From assembly GCF_004340205.1 (NCBI RefSeq), contig NZ_SLWB01000013.1, forward strand, positions 50,742-114,741: 64,000 bases of DNA, written 5' to 3'. The translations under genes were made by a program, and so were the position numbers. Source of the DNA: Acetobacteroides hydrogenigenes (GTDB lineage Bacteria > Bacteroidota > Bacteroidia > Bacteroidales > ZOR0009). This document shows, in pieces, positions 27,270 through 36,195 of the stretch (its first letter is position 1; every line of letters begins with the position of its first letter). Below the pieces are notes generated by a model, which saw only the letters and a program-made list of their open reading frames with translations, had not been told where the DNA came from and did not search any database.

Positions 27270-27842
27270 ATGAAACGATTAGGTATAGCAATAGGATTAC
27301 TGATACTGTTCGTCACCGCATCGGCTAGCGATACCGATTCCTCGAAAAAATACCGCGTATAGTTCGATGCCAGCATTGGCCAGACCAACAGCACCAAGGG
27401 GGTAAGCTGCGACATGTACGGCTTTGGCCTAAGCATGGCCGACCGAAGGTTCTTCTACACGGTTAAGCTTACCCGAAACGAGGAAACATCCAGTTTCCTA
27501 ATCACCTACGGTCCGCTGCCCTACGAGAAGTACACCAGCATCGACGCTACCATTGGCAAGGGTATTTCCAACAAGTTCCTTCAGCTACAGGGCTCGGTGG
27601 GATTAGGCGTTACAACGGGCATCAAGCGGGGAGCATTTCTGAGGTCGGAGTCAACCTTTTTTGGGACGATCGACTACTACGAGAAGGATCAATTTACGGC
27701 GCTATCGGTACCGCTAGAGGTAAGCATTATGTTTAAGCCTACCCGATGGCTTGGACTTGGAGTTGCAGGCTTCGGCAACCTGAATGGCGCCCGAACGTAC
27801 AGCGGATACCTCTTTAGGCTATCGCTAGGACGGTTGCGGTAA
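27270..27842 (+). pseudogene. Outer-membrane barrel gene broken by an in-frame amber codon
   Basis: From ATG 27270 the frame encodes a signal peptide (MKRLGIAIGLLILFVTASAS), then KKYRV, a TAG at 27360-27362, and continues in the same frame without another stop to 27842. The downstream part (FDASIGQTNSTKGVS..., SLGRLR end) has beta-barrel strands of a PorT-like protein. Only one base would restore it (for example CAG for TAG). The remainder from Met 27414 alone lacks a signal peptide and would not reach the outer membrane. Alternatives are a sequencing error, strain polymorphism or amber read-through. Confidence 0.8.
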
Positions 27843-27849
27843 AAGAAAC

Positions 27850-27880
27850 CTCCCTCAAGCAAAAGCAATGCTTAAGGGAG
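27850..27880. terminator. Hairpin between barrel pseudogene and SDR
   Basis: CTCCCTCAAGCA pairs imperfectly with TGCTTAAGGGAG across 7 nt; T-tracts are poor, so termination is uncertain. Confidence 0.4.
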
Positions 27881-27916
27881 CCCTTCGAATATGCTTAAGC
27901 AAGCTATACCGCCTTT

Positions 27917-28660
27917 CTACTCCTCGTACTTCATTCTACGTGTCATACCGCCGTCGATAACCAGATTCTCTCCCGAGATGAAGTTGTTGGCCGGATCGCT
28001 CAGGAAGATGCAGGCACGGGCAACATCGTCGGGCGTGCCGACGCGCTGAGAGAAGTGCTGGGTATGGTCTATTTTACGAAGCCCGGCGTAGTCTTCAACC
28101 TCAATCCATCCGGGGCTAATGCAGTTTACCTGAATGCGCTTTGTAGCCAGCGATGCCGCCATGGCGTGGGTAAGCGCCACAATGCCGCCTTTGGAGGCAG
28201 CGTAGGCCTCGGAGTTGGGCTCCGACATCATAGCTCGGGTAGATGCGATGTTAACGATGGCGCTTCCCTCGGGCATACGTGCGGCCGCCTCGCGCGAGCA
28301 GAGGAAGACGCTGCGCAAGTTGGTATTAATGATGCGGTCCCAGTTTTCGAGGCTCAGCTCAAACGGCGACTTCCACTCCGAGATACCCGCGTTGTTGATT
28401 AGGATATTGACAGGCTTATGGTAGCTGTCAATTATCTCGAAAAGCGATTCTATTGATACAGGGATGCTAACGTCGGTGGCAATATAGTAGGCTTCGCCTC
28501 CGCCCTCGCGGATGCTCTTTTCGAGCTCTTCTCCCCGCTTTTCGTCGATATCGGCAAGGAAAACGATTGCCCCTAAGCTCGAAAACTGAAGGGCAATCGA
28601 CCTGCCGATGCCATTTGCGGCACCTGTAACCACCACAACTTTTCCTGAGAGCTGATTCAT
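27917..28660 (-). CDS. Short-chain dehydrogenase/reductase
   Basis: 247 residues. TGAANGIG cofactor motif near the N-terminus, NNAG, catalytic Ser in IVNIAS and YAASK (Tyr-x-x-x-Lys), and the C-terminal FISGENLVIDGGM typical of FabG-like classical SDRs. The start is set at ATG 28660 (MNQLSGKVVVVTG); the open frame extends 18 codons further without conserved content. It lies 64 nt after hisIE on the same strand, so it may be the last gene of the his transcript, though nothing links it to histidine synthesis. Substrate unknown. Confidence 0.88.
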   Translation of the reverse strand: MNQLSGKVVVVTGAANGIGRSIALQFSSLGAIVFLADIDEKRGEELEKSIREGGGEAYYIATDVSIPVSIESLFEIIDSYHKPVNILINNAGISEWKSPFELSLENWDRIINTNLRSVFLCSREAAARMPEGSAIVNIASTRAMMSEPNSEAYAASKGGIVALTHAMAASLATKRIQVNCISPGWIEVEDYAGLRKIDHTQHFSQRVGTPDDVARACIFLSDPANNFISGENLVIDGGMTRRMKYEE

Positions 28661-28724
28661 ACCCGAACTTTTTGAGTTTACGTAAATGTATGCAATATCT
28701 TCCCACGAAAACAACAGATGCTCC

Positions 28725-29324
28725 CTACTTATGCCTTTCCTTAAGGATTGCCATTACATCGTCCCACGAGTAGCCTTTTGCGGCAAGCAGCACGGTTGTA
28801 TGAAACATCAGATCGGCAGCCTCGTTGAGGAACAGCTCGCGATTGTCGTCCTTTGCCTCTATAACCAGCTCAACAGCCTCCTCGCCCACCTTTTGGGCAA
28901 TCTTGTTGATGCCCTTTTGGAAAAGCTTCGCCGTATACGACGTCGCAACATCCATATCGCGCTTACGCTGGTTGACTACCGCCTCGAGCTCGTAAAGAAA
29001 TTCGAGGTTACGAGGAGCGTTCACCTCGTTCCAGCAGGTATCCGAACCAGTATGACAGGTTGGTCCCATAGGCTCTGCCTTTACCAGCAGGGCATCGCTA
29101 TCGCAGTCGGAGGCAATATCAACAAGGTTGAGAAAGTTACCGCTCTCCTCACCTTTTGTCCATAGCCTGTTCTTGCTACGGCTGAAGAAGGTGACCCGCT
29201 TTAGCTCCAGCGTTTTTCGGTAGGCCTCCTCGTTCATGTAGCCCAACATCAGCACTTTTCCCGTTGCTGCATCCTGTATAATGGCAGGCACAAGGCCGCC
29301 TTGCTTTTCGAAATCGATATTCAT
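28725..29324 (-). CDS. hisIE: Bifunctional phosphoribosyl-AMP cyclohydrolase / phosphoribosyl-ATP pyrophosphatase
   Basis: 199 residues from ATG 29324. The N-terminal HisI half has LMLGYMNEEA, FFSRSKNRLWTKGEESGN, DCDSDALL and CHTGSDTCW (metal ligands); the C-terminal HisE half has KLFQKGINKIAQKVGEEAVELVIEA and ADLMFHTTVLL. Together they perform steps 2 and 3 of histidine synthesis. It is the last his enzyme gene, about 194 nt after hisF, a gap that holds a GTTAG/TAACTTC repeat. Confidence 0.96.
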   Translation of the reverse strand: MNIDFEKQGGLVPAIIQDAATGKVLMLGYMNEEAYRKTLELKRVTFFSRSKNRLWTKGEESGNFLNLVDIASDCDSDALLVKAEPMGPTCHTGSDTCWNEVNAPRNLEFLYELEAVVNQRKRDMDVATSYTAKLFQKGINKIAQKVGEEAVELVIEAKDDNRELFLNEAADLMFHTTVLLAAKGYSWDDVMAILKERHK

Positions 29325-29357
29325 TAGTTTTTGTTTTAACACGTTTATTGAAAAAGA

Positions 29358-29517
29358 TGTTAGACGTTAGTAGTTAGATTTTAGAGAAGGAGTTGATAAC
29401 TTCCTCACTTTTTCCGCCCAACCCTAACAGGCTAGCCTTTATGATTACGCCCCTTCAGGGCTTGTACTTCTTCCGTTTAACTACAGTATAACTTCCGTTT
29501 AACTTCCGAATAACTTC
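29358..29517. repeat. GTTAG ... TAACTTCCG repeat between hisF and hisIE
   Basis: GTTAG occurs three times in 29358-29380, and TAACTTCCG-like 11-nt units three times in 29489-29517. The arrangement (one orientation, then the complement) recalls the clearer inverted repeat at 36937-37093. Confidence 0.5.
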
Positions 29518-29518
29518 T

Positions 29519-30274
29519 TTAAACCCTCACCGCTATTCCCTTATCCTTCAGAAACTGCTTTAAGCCCGGGATGCGAATCTCGCCGAAGTGGAAGACGCCT
29601 GCCGCAAGCGCCGCATCAGCCTTACCCTTGGTGAAGGTATCGTAGAAATCCATCATGTTTCCCGCACCACCCGAGGCTATTACAGGGATCGAGAGCATTT
29701 CAGAGAGCTCTGCAAGCGTTTCGTTGGCATAGCCTTCATGTACACCATCGTGATCCATCGAGGTAAAGAGGATTTCGCCAGCGCCCAACTCCTGGGCACG
29801 TTTTGCCCAAGCGAAGAGCTCCAATTCGGTTGGAATCCGACCTCCGTTTAGGTGCACCACCCACTTACCATCAATACACTTGGCATCGATGGCTACAACA
29901 ACGCACTGGCTACCGAACTTTGCCGCCAAATCGGCAATAAGCTGCGGATTACGAACCGCCGCCGAGTTAATCGATACCTTGTCGGCTCCATTACGTAGCA
30001 GCAGCTGCACATCGTCCACGGTGCTAATGCCACCGCCAACGGTAAACGGAATGTTTATGCGCTCGGCAATACGCTGCACCAGCTCGGCAAAGGTCTTTCT
30101 GCCCTCGTGCGTAGCAGTAATATCGAGGAACACCAATTCGTCGGCACCCTCCTTGGCATACAAATCTGCAAGATCAACAGGGTCGCCGGCATCGCGAAGG
30201 TTAAGGAAGTTTGTGCCTTTTACGGTTCTCCCATCCTTAATATCCAGGCAGGGTATAATTCGTTTTGATAGCAT
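29519..30274 (-). CDS. hisF: Imidazole glycerol phosphate synthase, cyclase subunit
   Basis: 251 residues, (beta/alpha)8 barrel. [20 protein letters not shown] carries catalytic Asp11, and VAIDAK the second Asp; ASGGAGN is the C-terminal phosphate loop. With HisH it converts PRFAR and ammonia to IGP and AICAR. Start follows hisA by 2 nt. Confidence 0.97.
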   Translation of the reverse strand: MLSKRIIPCLDIKDGRTVKGTNFLNLRDAGDPVDLADLYAKEGADELVFLDITATHEGRKTFAELVQRIAERINIPFTVGGGISTVDDVQLLLRNGADKVSINSAAVRNPQLIADLAAKFGSQCVVVAIDAKCIDGKWVVHLNGGRIPTELELFAWAKRAQELGAGEILFTSMDHDGVHEGYANETLAELSEMLSIPVIASGGAGNMMDFYDTFTKGKADAALAAGVFHFGEIRIPGLKQFLKDKGIAVRV

Positions 30275-30276
30275 TT

Positions 30277-30993
30277 CTACACCTCCTTTGCCAGCTCGTT
30301 AATGTTAATCCTATTCTCGTAGATAGCCTTGCCAATAATAGCCCCCCAGAGCCCCATTGCCTTTAGCTGCCTTACCTCATCGATAGAGGTTACACCACCG
30401 CTGGCAATCAGCTCTATTCCGGGAAACTTGCTCAGCAAATCGCCGTAAAGCCCCACTGCGCTACCCGAAAGCATCCCATCCTTGCTTACATCGGTACAGA
30501 TAAAACGCTTGGCGCCTTTGTGTAGGTAGTCGGATATAAATTCTACCAATTCAATGCTTTCTACGTTTTGCCAACCGTTTACGGCAACCATGCCGTTAAT
30601 GGTATCGGCACCGATGATTATCCTCTCAGCACCCCATCGTTCGAGCCAGTATAGCACCTCAGGCTGGTTCTTTGCAGCAATACTTCCAGCAGTAATGGCA
30701 GCCGCACCAGCATTTAGCGCCAACTCCACACTTGCAGCATCACGCAAGCCCCCTCCATAGTCAACCTCCAGCGATGTTTTTGCAGCAATTTGCTCCAACA
30801 CCCCAATGTTTACAGGCTTCCCATGCCTAGCGCCGTCTAGGTCCACCAAATGGAGGTATTTAAAGCCTTTATCGGCAAACATTTTGGCTACCTCTAAAGG
30901 ATTCTCGTTGTACACCTTTTTGGTGTCGTATGCCCCCTTTGTAAGCCTAACGCATTGCCCGTTGATGATATCTATTGCAGGAATTATCCTCAT
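30277..30993 (-). CDS. hisA: ProFAR isomerase
   Basis: 238 residues, barrel fold homologous to His[21 protein letters not shown] (catalytic Asp8), VDYGGGL and [12 protein letters not shown] (second Asp) are diagnostic. It catalyses the Amadori rearrangement of ProFAR. Five nucleotides after hisH. Confidence 0.97.
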   Translation of the reverse strand: MRIIPAIDIINGQCVRLTKGAYDTKKVYNENPLEVAKMFADKGFKYLHLVDLDGARHGKPVNIGVLEQIAAKTSLEVDYGGGLRDAASVELALNAGAAAITAGSIAAKNQPEVLYWLERWGAERIIIGADTINGMVAVNGWQNVESIELVEFISDYLHKGAKRFICTDVSKDGMLSGSAVGLYGDLLSKFPGIELIASGGVTSIDEVRQLKAMGLWGAIIGKAIYENRININELAKEV

Positions 30994-30998
30994 CTTTT

Positions 30999-31583
30999 CT
31001 ACAGTTTTAAGAAGTTGTTTAGCAATCGCTCGCCCATTTCGCCACTTTTTTCGGGGTGAAACTGGCAGCCAAAGAAGTTATCCTTCTCCAGCGATGCGCT
31101 AAATGGAAGAATATAATCGCATACCGATGAAGTATTTGTGCAACACTCAGCATAGTAGCTATGCACAAAGTAGAAGTACGATTCTTCGGGAATTCCCTTA
31201 AAAATCGGGCTTCCGTTTGTTTTGATGCTGTTCCATCCCATGTGGGGAATCTTATCCTTGGCAGGGAACTTGTTTACAATCGTATCGAAGATAGCTAGTC
31301 CTTCCACGTTTCCCTCTTCAGTCCGAGTACACATAAGCTGCATGCCCAAACAAATACCTAAAACAGGAACCTTAAGACTTTTAATAGCATTATCCAGCCC
31401 TTTACCTTTCAAGGCATTCATAACAAACTCAGCATTCCCAACACCAGGGAATATTACCCGCTCAGCATTACCTACAACATCTGCGTCGCTACTAAGAATA
31501 GGCTTTACACCTAATCGGTTTAACGCAAACTCTACCGACTTTACGTTACCCGCACCGTAATCGACAATCACTAAATCTGCCAT
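30999..31583 (-). CDS. hisH: Imidazole glycerol phosphate synthase, glutaminase subunit
   Basis: 194 residues, class I glutamine amidotransferase. Nucleophile Cys78 in GICLGMQL, His and Glu in CQFHPEKS. It feeds ammonia to HisF. Its start shares one base with the hisB stop, indicating translational coupling. Confidence 0.97.
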   Translation of the reverse strand: MADLVIVDYGAGNVKSVEFALNRLGVKPILSSDADVVGNAERVIFPGVGNAEFVMNALKGKGLDNAIKSLKVPVLGICLGMQLMCTRTEEGNVEGLAIFDTIVNKFPAKDKIPHMGWNSIKTNGSPIFKGIPEESYFYFVHSYYAECCTNTSSVCDYILPFSASLEKDNFFGCQFHPEKSGEMGERLLNNFLKL

Positions 31584-32731
31584 TACACAACTCCTTTCGT
31601 TGATGGAATCTCGTTGCTAACCTTCGAAATATCTCGACGAATTGCATCCTTAACCGCCTTTGCCAAGCCCTTAAAGATGCCCTCTGCAATGTGGTGCTCG
31701 TTTTCGCCCTGCGCGGTAACATGCAGGTTGCAGCGAGCCCCTTCGGCAAACGACTTAAAGAAGTGCTTGATAAGCTCCGTTGGCAGATCGCCAATCTTCT
31801 CGCGCTTAAAGCTTACATTCCACTCAAGATGCGTTCTACCGCCAAAGTCGAGAAGAATTGAAGCGCTAGACTCATCCATCGGAAGATAAAAGGCGTACCT
31901 TTCAATTCCCGCCTTATTACCCAAAGCTTTGGTAAATGCTTCGCCAAGGACAATCGCAGCATCTTCAACCGAATGGTGCTCATCGACATGCAAATCCCCC
32001 TTAACGGTTAACTTTAGGTCGATGCCGGAGTGCTTGGTAAAGAGTTCCAGCATGTGGTTAAGGAAGCCAATGCCTGTATCAATCGAAGCACGACCGTTTC
32101 CGTCGAGGTTTAGCTCGATGTCGATATCAGTTTCGCTAGTAGTGCGCTTTGCAGCAACCCTTCGCTGACCAAATCGAAGAAACTCGTAAATCTTCTCCCA
32201 CGAAAGCGTCTCCAATGCAACGTATTCGGCAAGAGCATGTACCTTAATGCTAATCTCATCGCCTCCCAGATTCGAACCGTCGTTTATCCAAATAGCCTTG
32301 CATCCGATGTTCTTAGCCATTTCTACATCTGTAATCCTATCTCCGATTACAAATGAGTTTTCAATGTCATACTCACCATTTAAATATGACGTTAGCATGC
32401 CAATACGAGGCTTGCGGTTTGGCGAGTTCTCGTTAGGGAAGCTTCTATCTACGTGAAATGCATCGAACTCAATGCCAACAGAACCAAGAATTTCGAGCAT
32501 AAGCCCTTGTACCTCATCGAATGCCTTCTGAGGATACGATGCTGTACCTAAGCCATCCTGATTGGTAACCATCACCAGCATGTAATCCAACTCCTTGGCG
32601 ATACGCGCCATCATCGAAATGGCGTTTGGATAGAACTTCAGCTTAGCGATGCTATCAACCTGACAATCTTCGGGCTCGAGAATCAGCGTGCCATCCCTAT
32701 CAACGAACAGTATTTTTTTCTTATCTGCCAT
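31583..32731 (-). CDS. hisB: Bifunctional histidinol-phosphatase / imidazoleglycerol-phosphate dehydratase
   Basis: 382 residues. Residues 1 to about 170 are a HAD phosphatase (VDRDGTL, Asp11/Asp13; VTNQDG; GDRITDVEMAKN); from about 185 it is IGP dehydratase with the paired His motifs (DEHHSVEDAAIVLGEA; ENEHHIAEGIFKGLAKA). It performs steps 6 and 8 of the pathway. The fused form is shared with enteric bacteria and Bacteroidetes. Two nucleotides after hisC. Confidence 0.97.
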   Translation of the reverse strand: MADKKKILFVDRDGTLILEPEDCQVDSIAKLKFYPNAISMMARIAKELDYMLVMVTNQDGLGTASYPQKAFDEVQGLMLEILGSVGIEFDAFHVDRSFPNENSPNRKPRIGMLTSYLNGEYDIENSFVIGDRITDVEMAKNIGCKAIWINDGSNLGGDEISIKVHALAEYVALETLSWEKIYEFLRFGQRRVAAKRTTSETDIDIELNLDGNGRASIDTGIGFLNHMLELFTKHSGIDLKLTVKGDLHVDEHHSVEDAAIVLGEAFTKALGNKAGIERYAFYLPMDESSASILLDFGGRTHLEWNVSFKREKIGDLPTELIKHFFKSFAEGARCNLHVTAQGENEHHIAEGIFKGLAKAVKDAIRRDISKVSNEIPSTKGVV

Positions 32732-32733
32732 TG

Positions 32734-33771
32734 CTAAATGAAGTATTGGTTAAGAGCCTTAACTAACATCTCGTTCTCATCGGGAGTGCCAACGGTTAAG
32801 CGGATACACCCTTCGCACCACTTTTCCTTCGATCTGTCGCGGGCAACGATGCCGCAATCGAGCAAGAATTGAAATAGATTTGCCGTATCCTTAAACTTAA
32901 CCAGCAAAAAGTTAGCATCCGATGGATAAACCTTCTCTACAATGTCCAACTTCGAAAGTTCAGCGCTCAGCCAATCGCGTTGCTCGACGATGATATCAAC
33001 CTTAGCATTGAAAGCCTCTATATCGTTAAGGCTGTTAAGCGCAACCTGCTGGCTAAGGATATTTACGTTGTAGGGCGCTTTAACCTTGTCCATAACCGCC
33101 AAGAGGTCCTTAGATCCAATGCCAACGCCTACACGGGCGCCCGCCAATCCCCACGCCTTCGAAAGCGTCTGCATAACGAAGATATTTGGATACTTCTCTA
33201 TTAGCGAAACGGCACTCTCCGATGTGGTAAAGTCGATGTAAGCCTCGTCAACCACCACAAGACCATCAAAATTTGAGGCGATTGTTTCTATAACATCAAT
33301 TGGCACTAGGTTTCCAGTTGGATTATTGGGCGAGCAAACAAAAATTAGCCTTGTATTTTCGTTTACTGCTGCTAAAACAGCCTCTGCATCCACCGAAAAG
33401 TCTTCGCGCAAGAAAACCTTGGTTATTGCGACATCGTTTATCTCGGCAGAAACGGCATACATGCCGTATGTTGGAGGCATAACAATGGCGTTAGCCTTAC
33501 CCGGATCGCAGGTTACTCGGTACAGTAGGTCTATAATTTCGTCGGAACCGTTGCCGATGAAAACATTCTCGGGCTTTACTCCCTTTATTTGGGCAAGGCA
33601 TGCCTTTAGCTCCCTTTGGTGTGGATCGGGATACCTGTTTACACCTGTATTGAACGGGTTTTCGTTGGCATCGATCCACACGCTAGCCTCACCCGAAAAG
33701 TCGTCGCGAGCCGAAGAGTAAGGCTTTAGCCTCTTAATATTCTCCCTTAATATGTTGTTCAGATTAAACAT
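32734..33771 (-). CDS. hisC: Histidinol-phosphate aminotransferase
   Basis: 345 residues, fold type I PLP enzyme. PLP Lys205 in MQTLSKAWGLAG, CSPNNPTG, VVDEAYIDF and the C-terminal CIRLTVGTPDEN (substrate Arg) are present. It makes histidinol phosphate. It follows hisD by 39 nt. Confidence 0.97.
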   Translation of the reverse strand: MFNLNNILRENIKRLKPYSSARDDFSGEASVWIDANENPFNTGVNRYPDPHQRELKACLAQIKGVKPENVFIGNGSDEIIDLLYRVTCDPGKANAIVMPPTYGMYAVSAEINDVAITKVFLREDFSVDAEAVLAAVNENTRLIFVCSPNNPTGNLVPIDVIETIASNFDGLVVVDEAYIDFTTSESAVSLIEKYPNIFVMQTLSKAWGLAGARVGVGIGSKDLLAVMDKVKAPYNVNILSQQVALNSLNDIEAFNAKVDIIVEQRDWLSAELSKLDIVEKVYPSDANFLLVKFKDTANLFQFLLDCGIVARDRSKEKWCEGCIRLTVGTPDENEMLVKALNQYFI

Positions 33772-33810
33772 TTCAAAATGCTTTATTTCAAATTTATATA
33801 ACGATTACCA

Positions 33811-35100
33811 TTACCTGTTCTTCAGGTATTCGAGGCGAAGAGTAACCGCATTCTTGTGCCCGTTTAGCTTCTCCGTCTCTGCCATTATTTCGATGGTTGG
33901 ACCAAGATTCTTAATCCCCGCCTCACTGATTTCTTGGAAGAAGATTTTCTTGGTAAACGAGTCGAGTGATATGCCGCTGTAGGCTCTTGCAAAGCCGTTG
34001 GTTGGCAAGGTGTGGTTGGTTCCCGAAGCATAATCTCCGGCACTTTCGGGCGTATAGTTGCCTAGGAATACCGAGCCCGCATTTACTACATTTTGGGCAA
34101 AATCGGCGTAGTTCTTTACCGAAACAATTAGGTGCTCGGGTGCATAAAGGTTAGCCACCTCCAACGCCTCTATTTCGCTATCAACGGTAACGATTCTAGA
34201 CTTTGCCAATGCTTTCTCGGCAATAGCCTTGCGAGGAAGGCTAGAAAGCTGCAGCTCCAGTTCCTTCTCAACCTCTTTTAGGTTCAACCCGTCAATCGCC
34301 ACCAAGATAACCTGGCTGTCCTGCCCGTGCTCAGCCTGCGAGAGCAAATCGGAAGCCACAAAACGAGGGACAGCCGTAAAATCGGCAACAACCATTACTT
34401 CCGATGGTCCTGCTGGCATGTCGATAGCAACGCCTTCCATAAAGGCAAGCATCTTAGCTGCGGTGACGTACTGGTTGCCCGGACCAAATATTTTGTAAAC
34501 CTTAGGCATGGATTGGGTTCCGTAGGTCATCCCGGCAACGGCTTGAATACCGCCTGCCTTAAAGACCTTGGTAACACCCGAGAGCTTTGCAGCATAAAGG
34601 ATTGCCGGATCGATAGTACCATCCTTACGAGGCGGCGTGCAGAGCACAATCTCCTTGCAACCTGCAATCTTTGCAGGTACGGCAAGCATTAGCACCGAGG
34701 AGAACAGAGGTGCACTACCTCCCGGTATATACAATCCTACCTTTTCGATGCCAACGGTACGCTCCCAGCAGGTTACGCCGCTTACCGTTTCAACCTTTTT
34801 TGAGGCTTTAGCCTGACTGGCGTGAAATGTTTCTATATTTTGCTTGGCAACGGCAATTGCCTTTTTAAGTTCCTCACCTACCAAACTATCGGCGATATCC
34901 AGCTCCTGCTGCGACACTTGGATAGTATCTACTGTAACCCCATCGTAGTGGTAGGTGTACTTGCTGATAGCCTCATCGCCCTTTCTCCTCACCTCATCAA
35001 AAATGATTCTTACAATTCTATCGAGTTCTTCCCTTTCCATAGTTGGACGGGCTATCTGCTGCTCGAAGTCAGCACCTCTTTTGTACTTAATGGTCTTCAT
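33811..35100 (-). CDS. hisD: Histidinol dehydrogenase
   Basis: 429 residues when started at ATG 35100, the family length. Its ATG shares the A of the hisG stop (TGATG), so the two are translationally coupled; the open frame further upstream overlaps hisG and is not used. IFGPGNQYVTAAK, DMPAGPSEVMVVAD, SQAEHG and the catalytic YAPEHL are visible. It oxidises histidinol to histidine in two NAD-dependent steps with zinc. Confidence 0.97.
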   Translation of the reverse strand: MKTIKYKRGADFEQQIARPTMEREELDRIVRIIFDEVRRKGDEAISKYTYHYDGVTVDTIQVSQQELDIADSLVGEELKKAIAVAKQNIETFHASQAKASKKVETVSGVTCWERTVGIEKVGLYIPGGSAPLFSSVLMLAVPAKIAGCKEIVLCTPPRKDGTIDPAILYAAKLSGVTKVFKAGGIQAVAGMTYGTQSMPKVYKIFGPGNQYVTAAKMLAFMEGVAIDMPAGPSEVMVVADFTAVPRFVASDLLSQAEHGQDSQVILVAIDGLNLKEVEKELELQLSSLPRKAIAEKALAKSRIVTVDSEIEALEVANLYAPEHLIVSVKNYADFAQNVVNAGSVFLGNYTPESAGDYASGTNHTLPTNGFARAYSGISLDSFTKKIFFQEISEAGIKNLGPTIEIMAETEKLNGHKNAVTLRLEYLKNR

Positions 35101-35957
35101 CAGATGATCATTTTTTCGATTGGAACAATGAGGATACCTTGGGCACCAGCATTGCGAAGCTGGTCGATAATCTCCCAAAACTCGCTCTCGTCGATTACGG
35201 AGTGGAGCGAACTCCAGCCCGGCTCGGCAAGCGGAATTATGGATGGGCTTTTCATCCCGGGAAGGATGCTGATAATCTCGTCAATCTTTTCGTTGGGGGC
35301 ATTCAGAAGCACGTACTTCTTGTTTTTTGCCTCCAGTACGGCCCTGATGCGGAAGAGCAGCTTTTCGAGGATTTCTCGCCCCTCTTGGTCCAGAATTGGT
35401 GAAGATGCCAGACAGGCTTCAGAAGAGAAGAGCACCTCTACCTCCTTCAACCCATTTGTAAAGAGGGTGCTCCCGGAGCTAACGATATCGCAAATGGCAT
35501 CGGCAAGACCAAGGTTGGGGGCTATCTCTACCGACCCCGATATCTCGTGAATCTCGGCATCGATACTATTCTGGGTGAGAAATGCCTTTACGGTGTTGGG
35601 GTACGAGGTTGCCAGCTTCTTGCCGTTTAAATCGGCCTTTCCACCGTAGGTTTGCCCTTTAGGGATGGCGATAGACACCCTGCATTTAGAAAAGCCTAAC
35701 GACAGCTCGTTTGTGATGTTTTTCTCAGCCTCAATAAGGGTGTTTTCGCCAAGAATGGCAACATCGGCCACGCCATCTTCGAGGTACTGTGGGATGTCGG
35801 AGTTACGTAGATAGAGAACATCTACAGGAAAGTTTCGGCTTGGTATGATAAGGCTGTTGGCCGAACCATCTAAGCTGATGCCGCACTCTTTAAGCAGCTG
35901 TAACGAATCATCTTTAAGACGACCTGACTTCTGGATTGCAATTTTTAACCTGCGCAT
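35100..35957 (-). CDS. hisG: ATP phosphoribosyltransferase, long form
   Basis: 285 residues: the long HisG type with a C-terminal ACT-like regulatory domain (from about residue 210), which makes HisZ unnecessary and carries the site of feedback inhibition by histidine. The first step condenses ATP with PRPP. Motifs: IAIQKSGRLKDD, DVAILGENTL, GSVEIAPNLGLADAICDIVSSGSTL (PRPP loop). It begins 48 nt after the attenuator terminator. Confidence 0.96.
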   Translation of the reverse strand: MRRLKIAIQKSGRLKDDSLQLLKECGISLDGSANSLIIPSRNFPVDVLYLRNSDIPQYLEDGVADVAILGENTLIEAEKNITNELSLGFSKCRVSIAIPKGQTYGGKADLNGKKLATSYPNTVKAFLTQNSIDAEIHEISGSVEIAPNLGLADAICDIVSSGSTLFTNGLKEVEVLFSSEACLASSPILDQEGREILEKLLFRIRAVLEAKNKKYVLLNAPNEKIDEIISILPGMKSPSIIPLAEPGWSSLHSVIDESEFWEIIDQLRNAGAQGILIVPIEKMII

Positions 35958-36004
35958 GTGATGTAGTTTTTGTTGGCGATGCTCAGGGGTCCATTGCTAT
36001 AAAC

Positions 36005-36035
36005 AAAAAAACCAACCTGAACATCAGGTTGGTTT
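36005..36035 (-). terminator. his attenuator terminator hairpin
   Basis: Perfect 12-bp stem (36024-36035 with 36009-36020) with a 3-nt loop, followed on the minus strand by seven T. It stands directly before hisG. Confidence 0.92.
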
Positions 36036-36064
36036 CTATTTTTTATGCTATTCTACATAAATCA

Positions 36065-36124
36065 TCAAACCCATACCCGATGGCATGCAGCATGATGATG
36101 ATGATGTAGATTAAATAGCTTCAT
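36065..36124 (-). CDS. hisL: his operon leader peptide with five consecutive His codons
   Basis: 19 residues, MKLFNLHHHHHAACHRVWV, stop TGA at 36065-36067; His codons at 36092-36106 plus one more at 36080-36082. It lies between a Bacteroidetes promoter and the terminator preceding hisG. Five CAT in a row is the hallmark of his leaders. The peptide itself has no function beyond placing the ribosome. Its ATG lies about 13 nt after the expected transcription start. Confidence 0.94.
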   Translation of the reverse strand: MKLFNLHHHHHAACHRVWV

Positions 36125-36143
36125 TTTCTCGTTTTTGACGGGT

Positions 36144-36174
36144 GCAATGTAGAAAACTAAATTGCTATTGGCAA
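36144..36174 (-). promoter_or_regulatory. Promoter of the his operon
   Basis: On the minus strand TTG (36172-36174), 20 nt, TACATTGC (36144-36151; 6 of 8 to TAnnTTTG). It falls in the 70 nt between slyD and hisL. Confidence 0.65.
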
Positions 36175-36195
36175 AAATGTAATCTTTAAAAAAGG

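Larger units (their letters stand above)
36005..36124 (-). promoter_or_regulatory. his transcription attenuator (ribosome-mediated)
   Basis: On the minus strand, arms GCTATT and CTACAT (36114-36119, 36104-36109), inside the leader ORF, pair perfectly with AATAGC and ATGTAG (36047-36052, 36053-36058), 12 bp with a TAAT bulge. An antiterminator can form between GGT...GGTTT (36067-36077, touching the leader stop codon) and AAACC-A-ACC (36027-36035, the 5' arm of the terminator), 8 bp with a small internal loop. The third structure is the terminator. Stalling on the His codons (36092-36106) would break the first stem and favour the antiterminator. The layout matches the trp attenuator in this window point for point. 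Confidence 0.88.
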
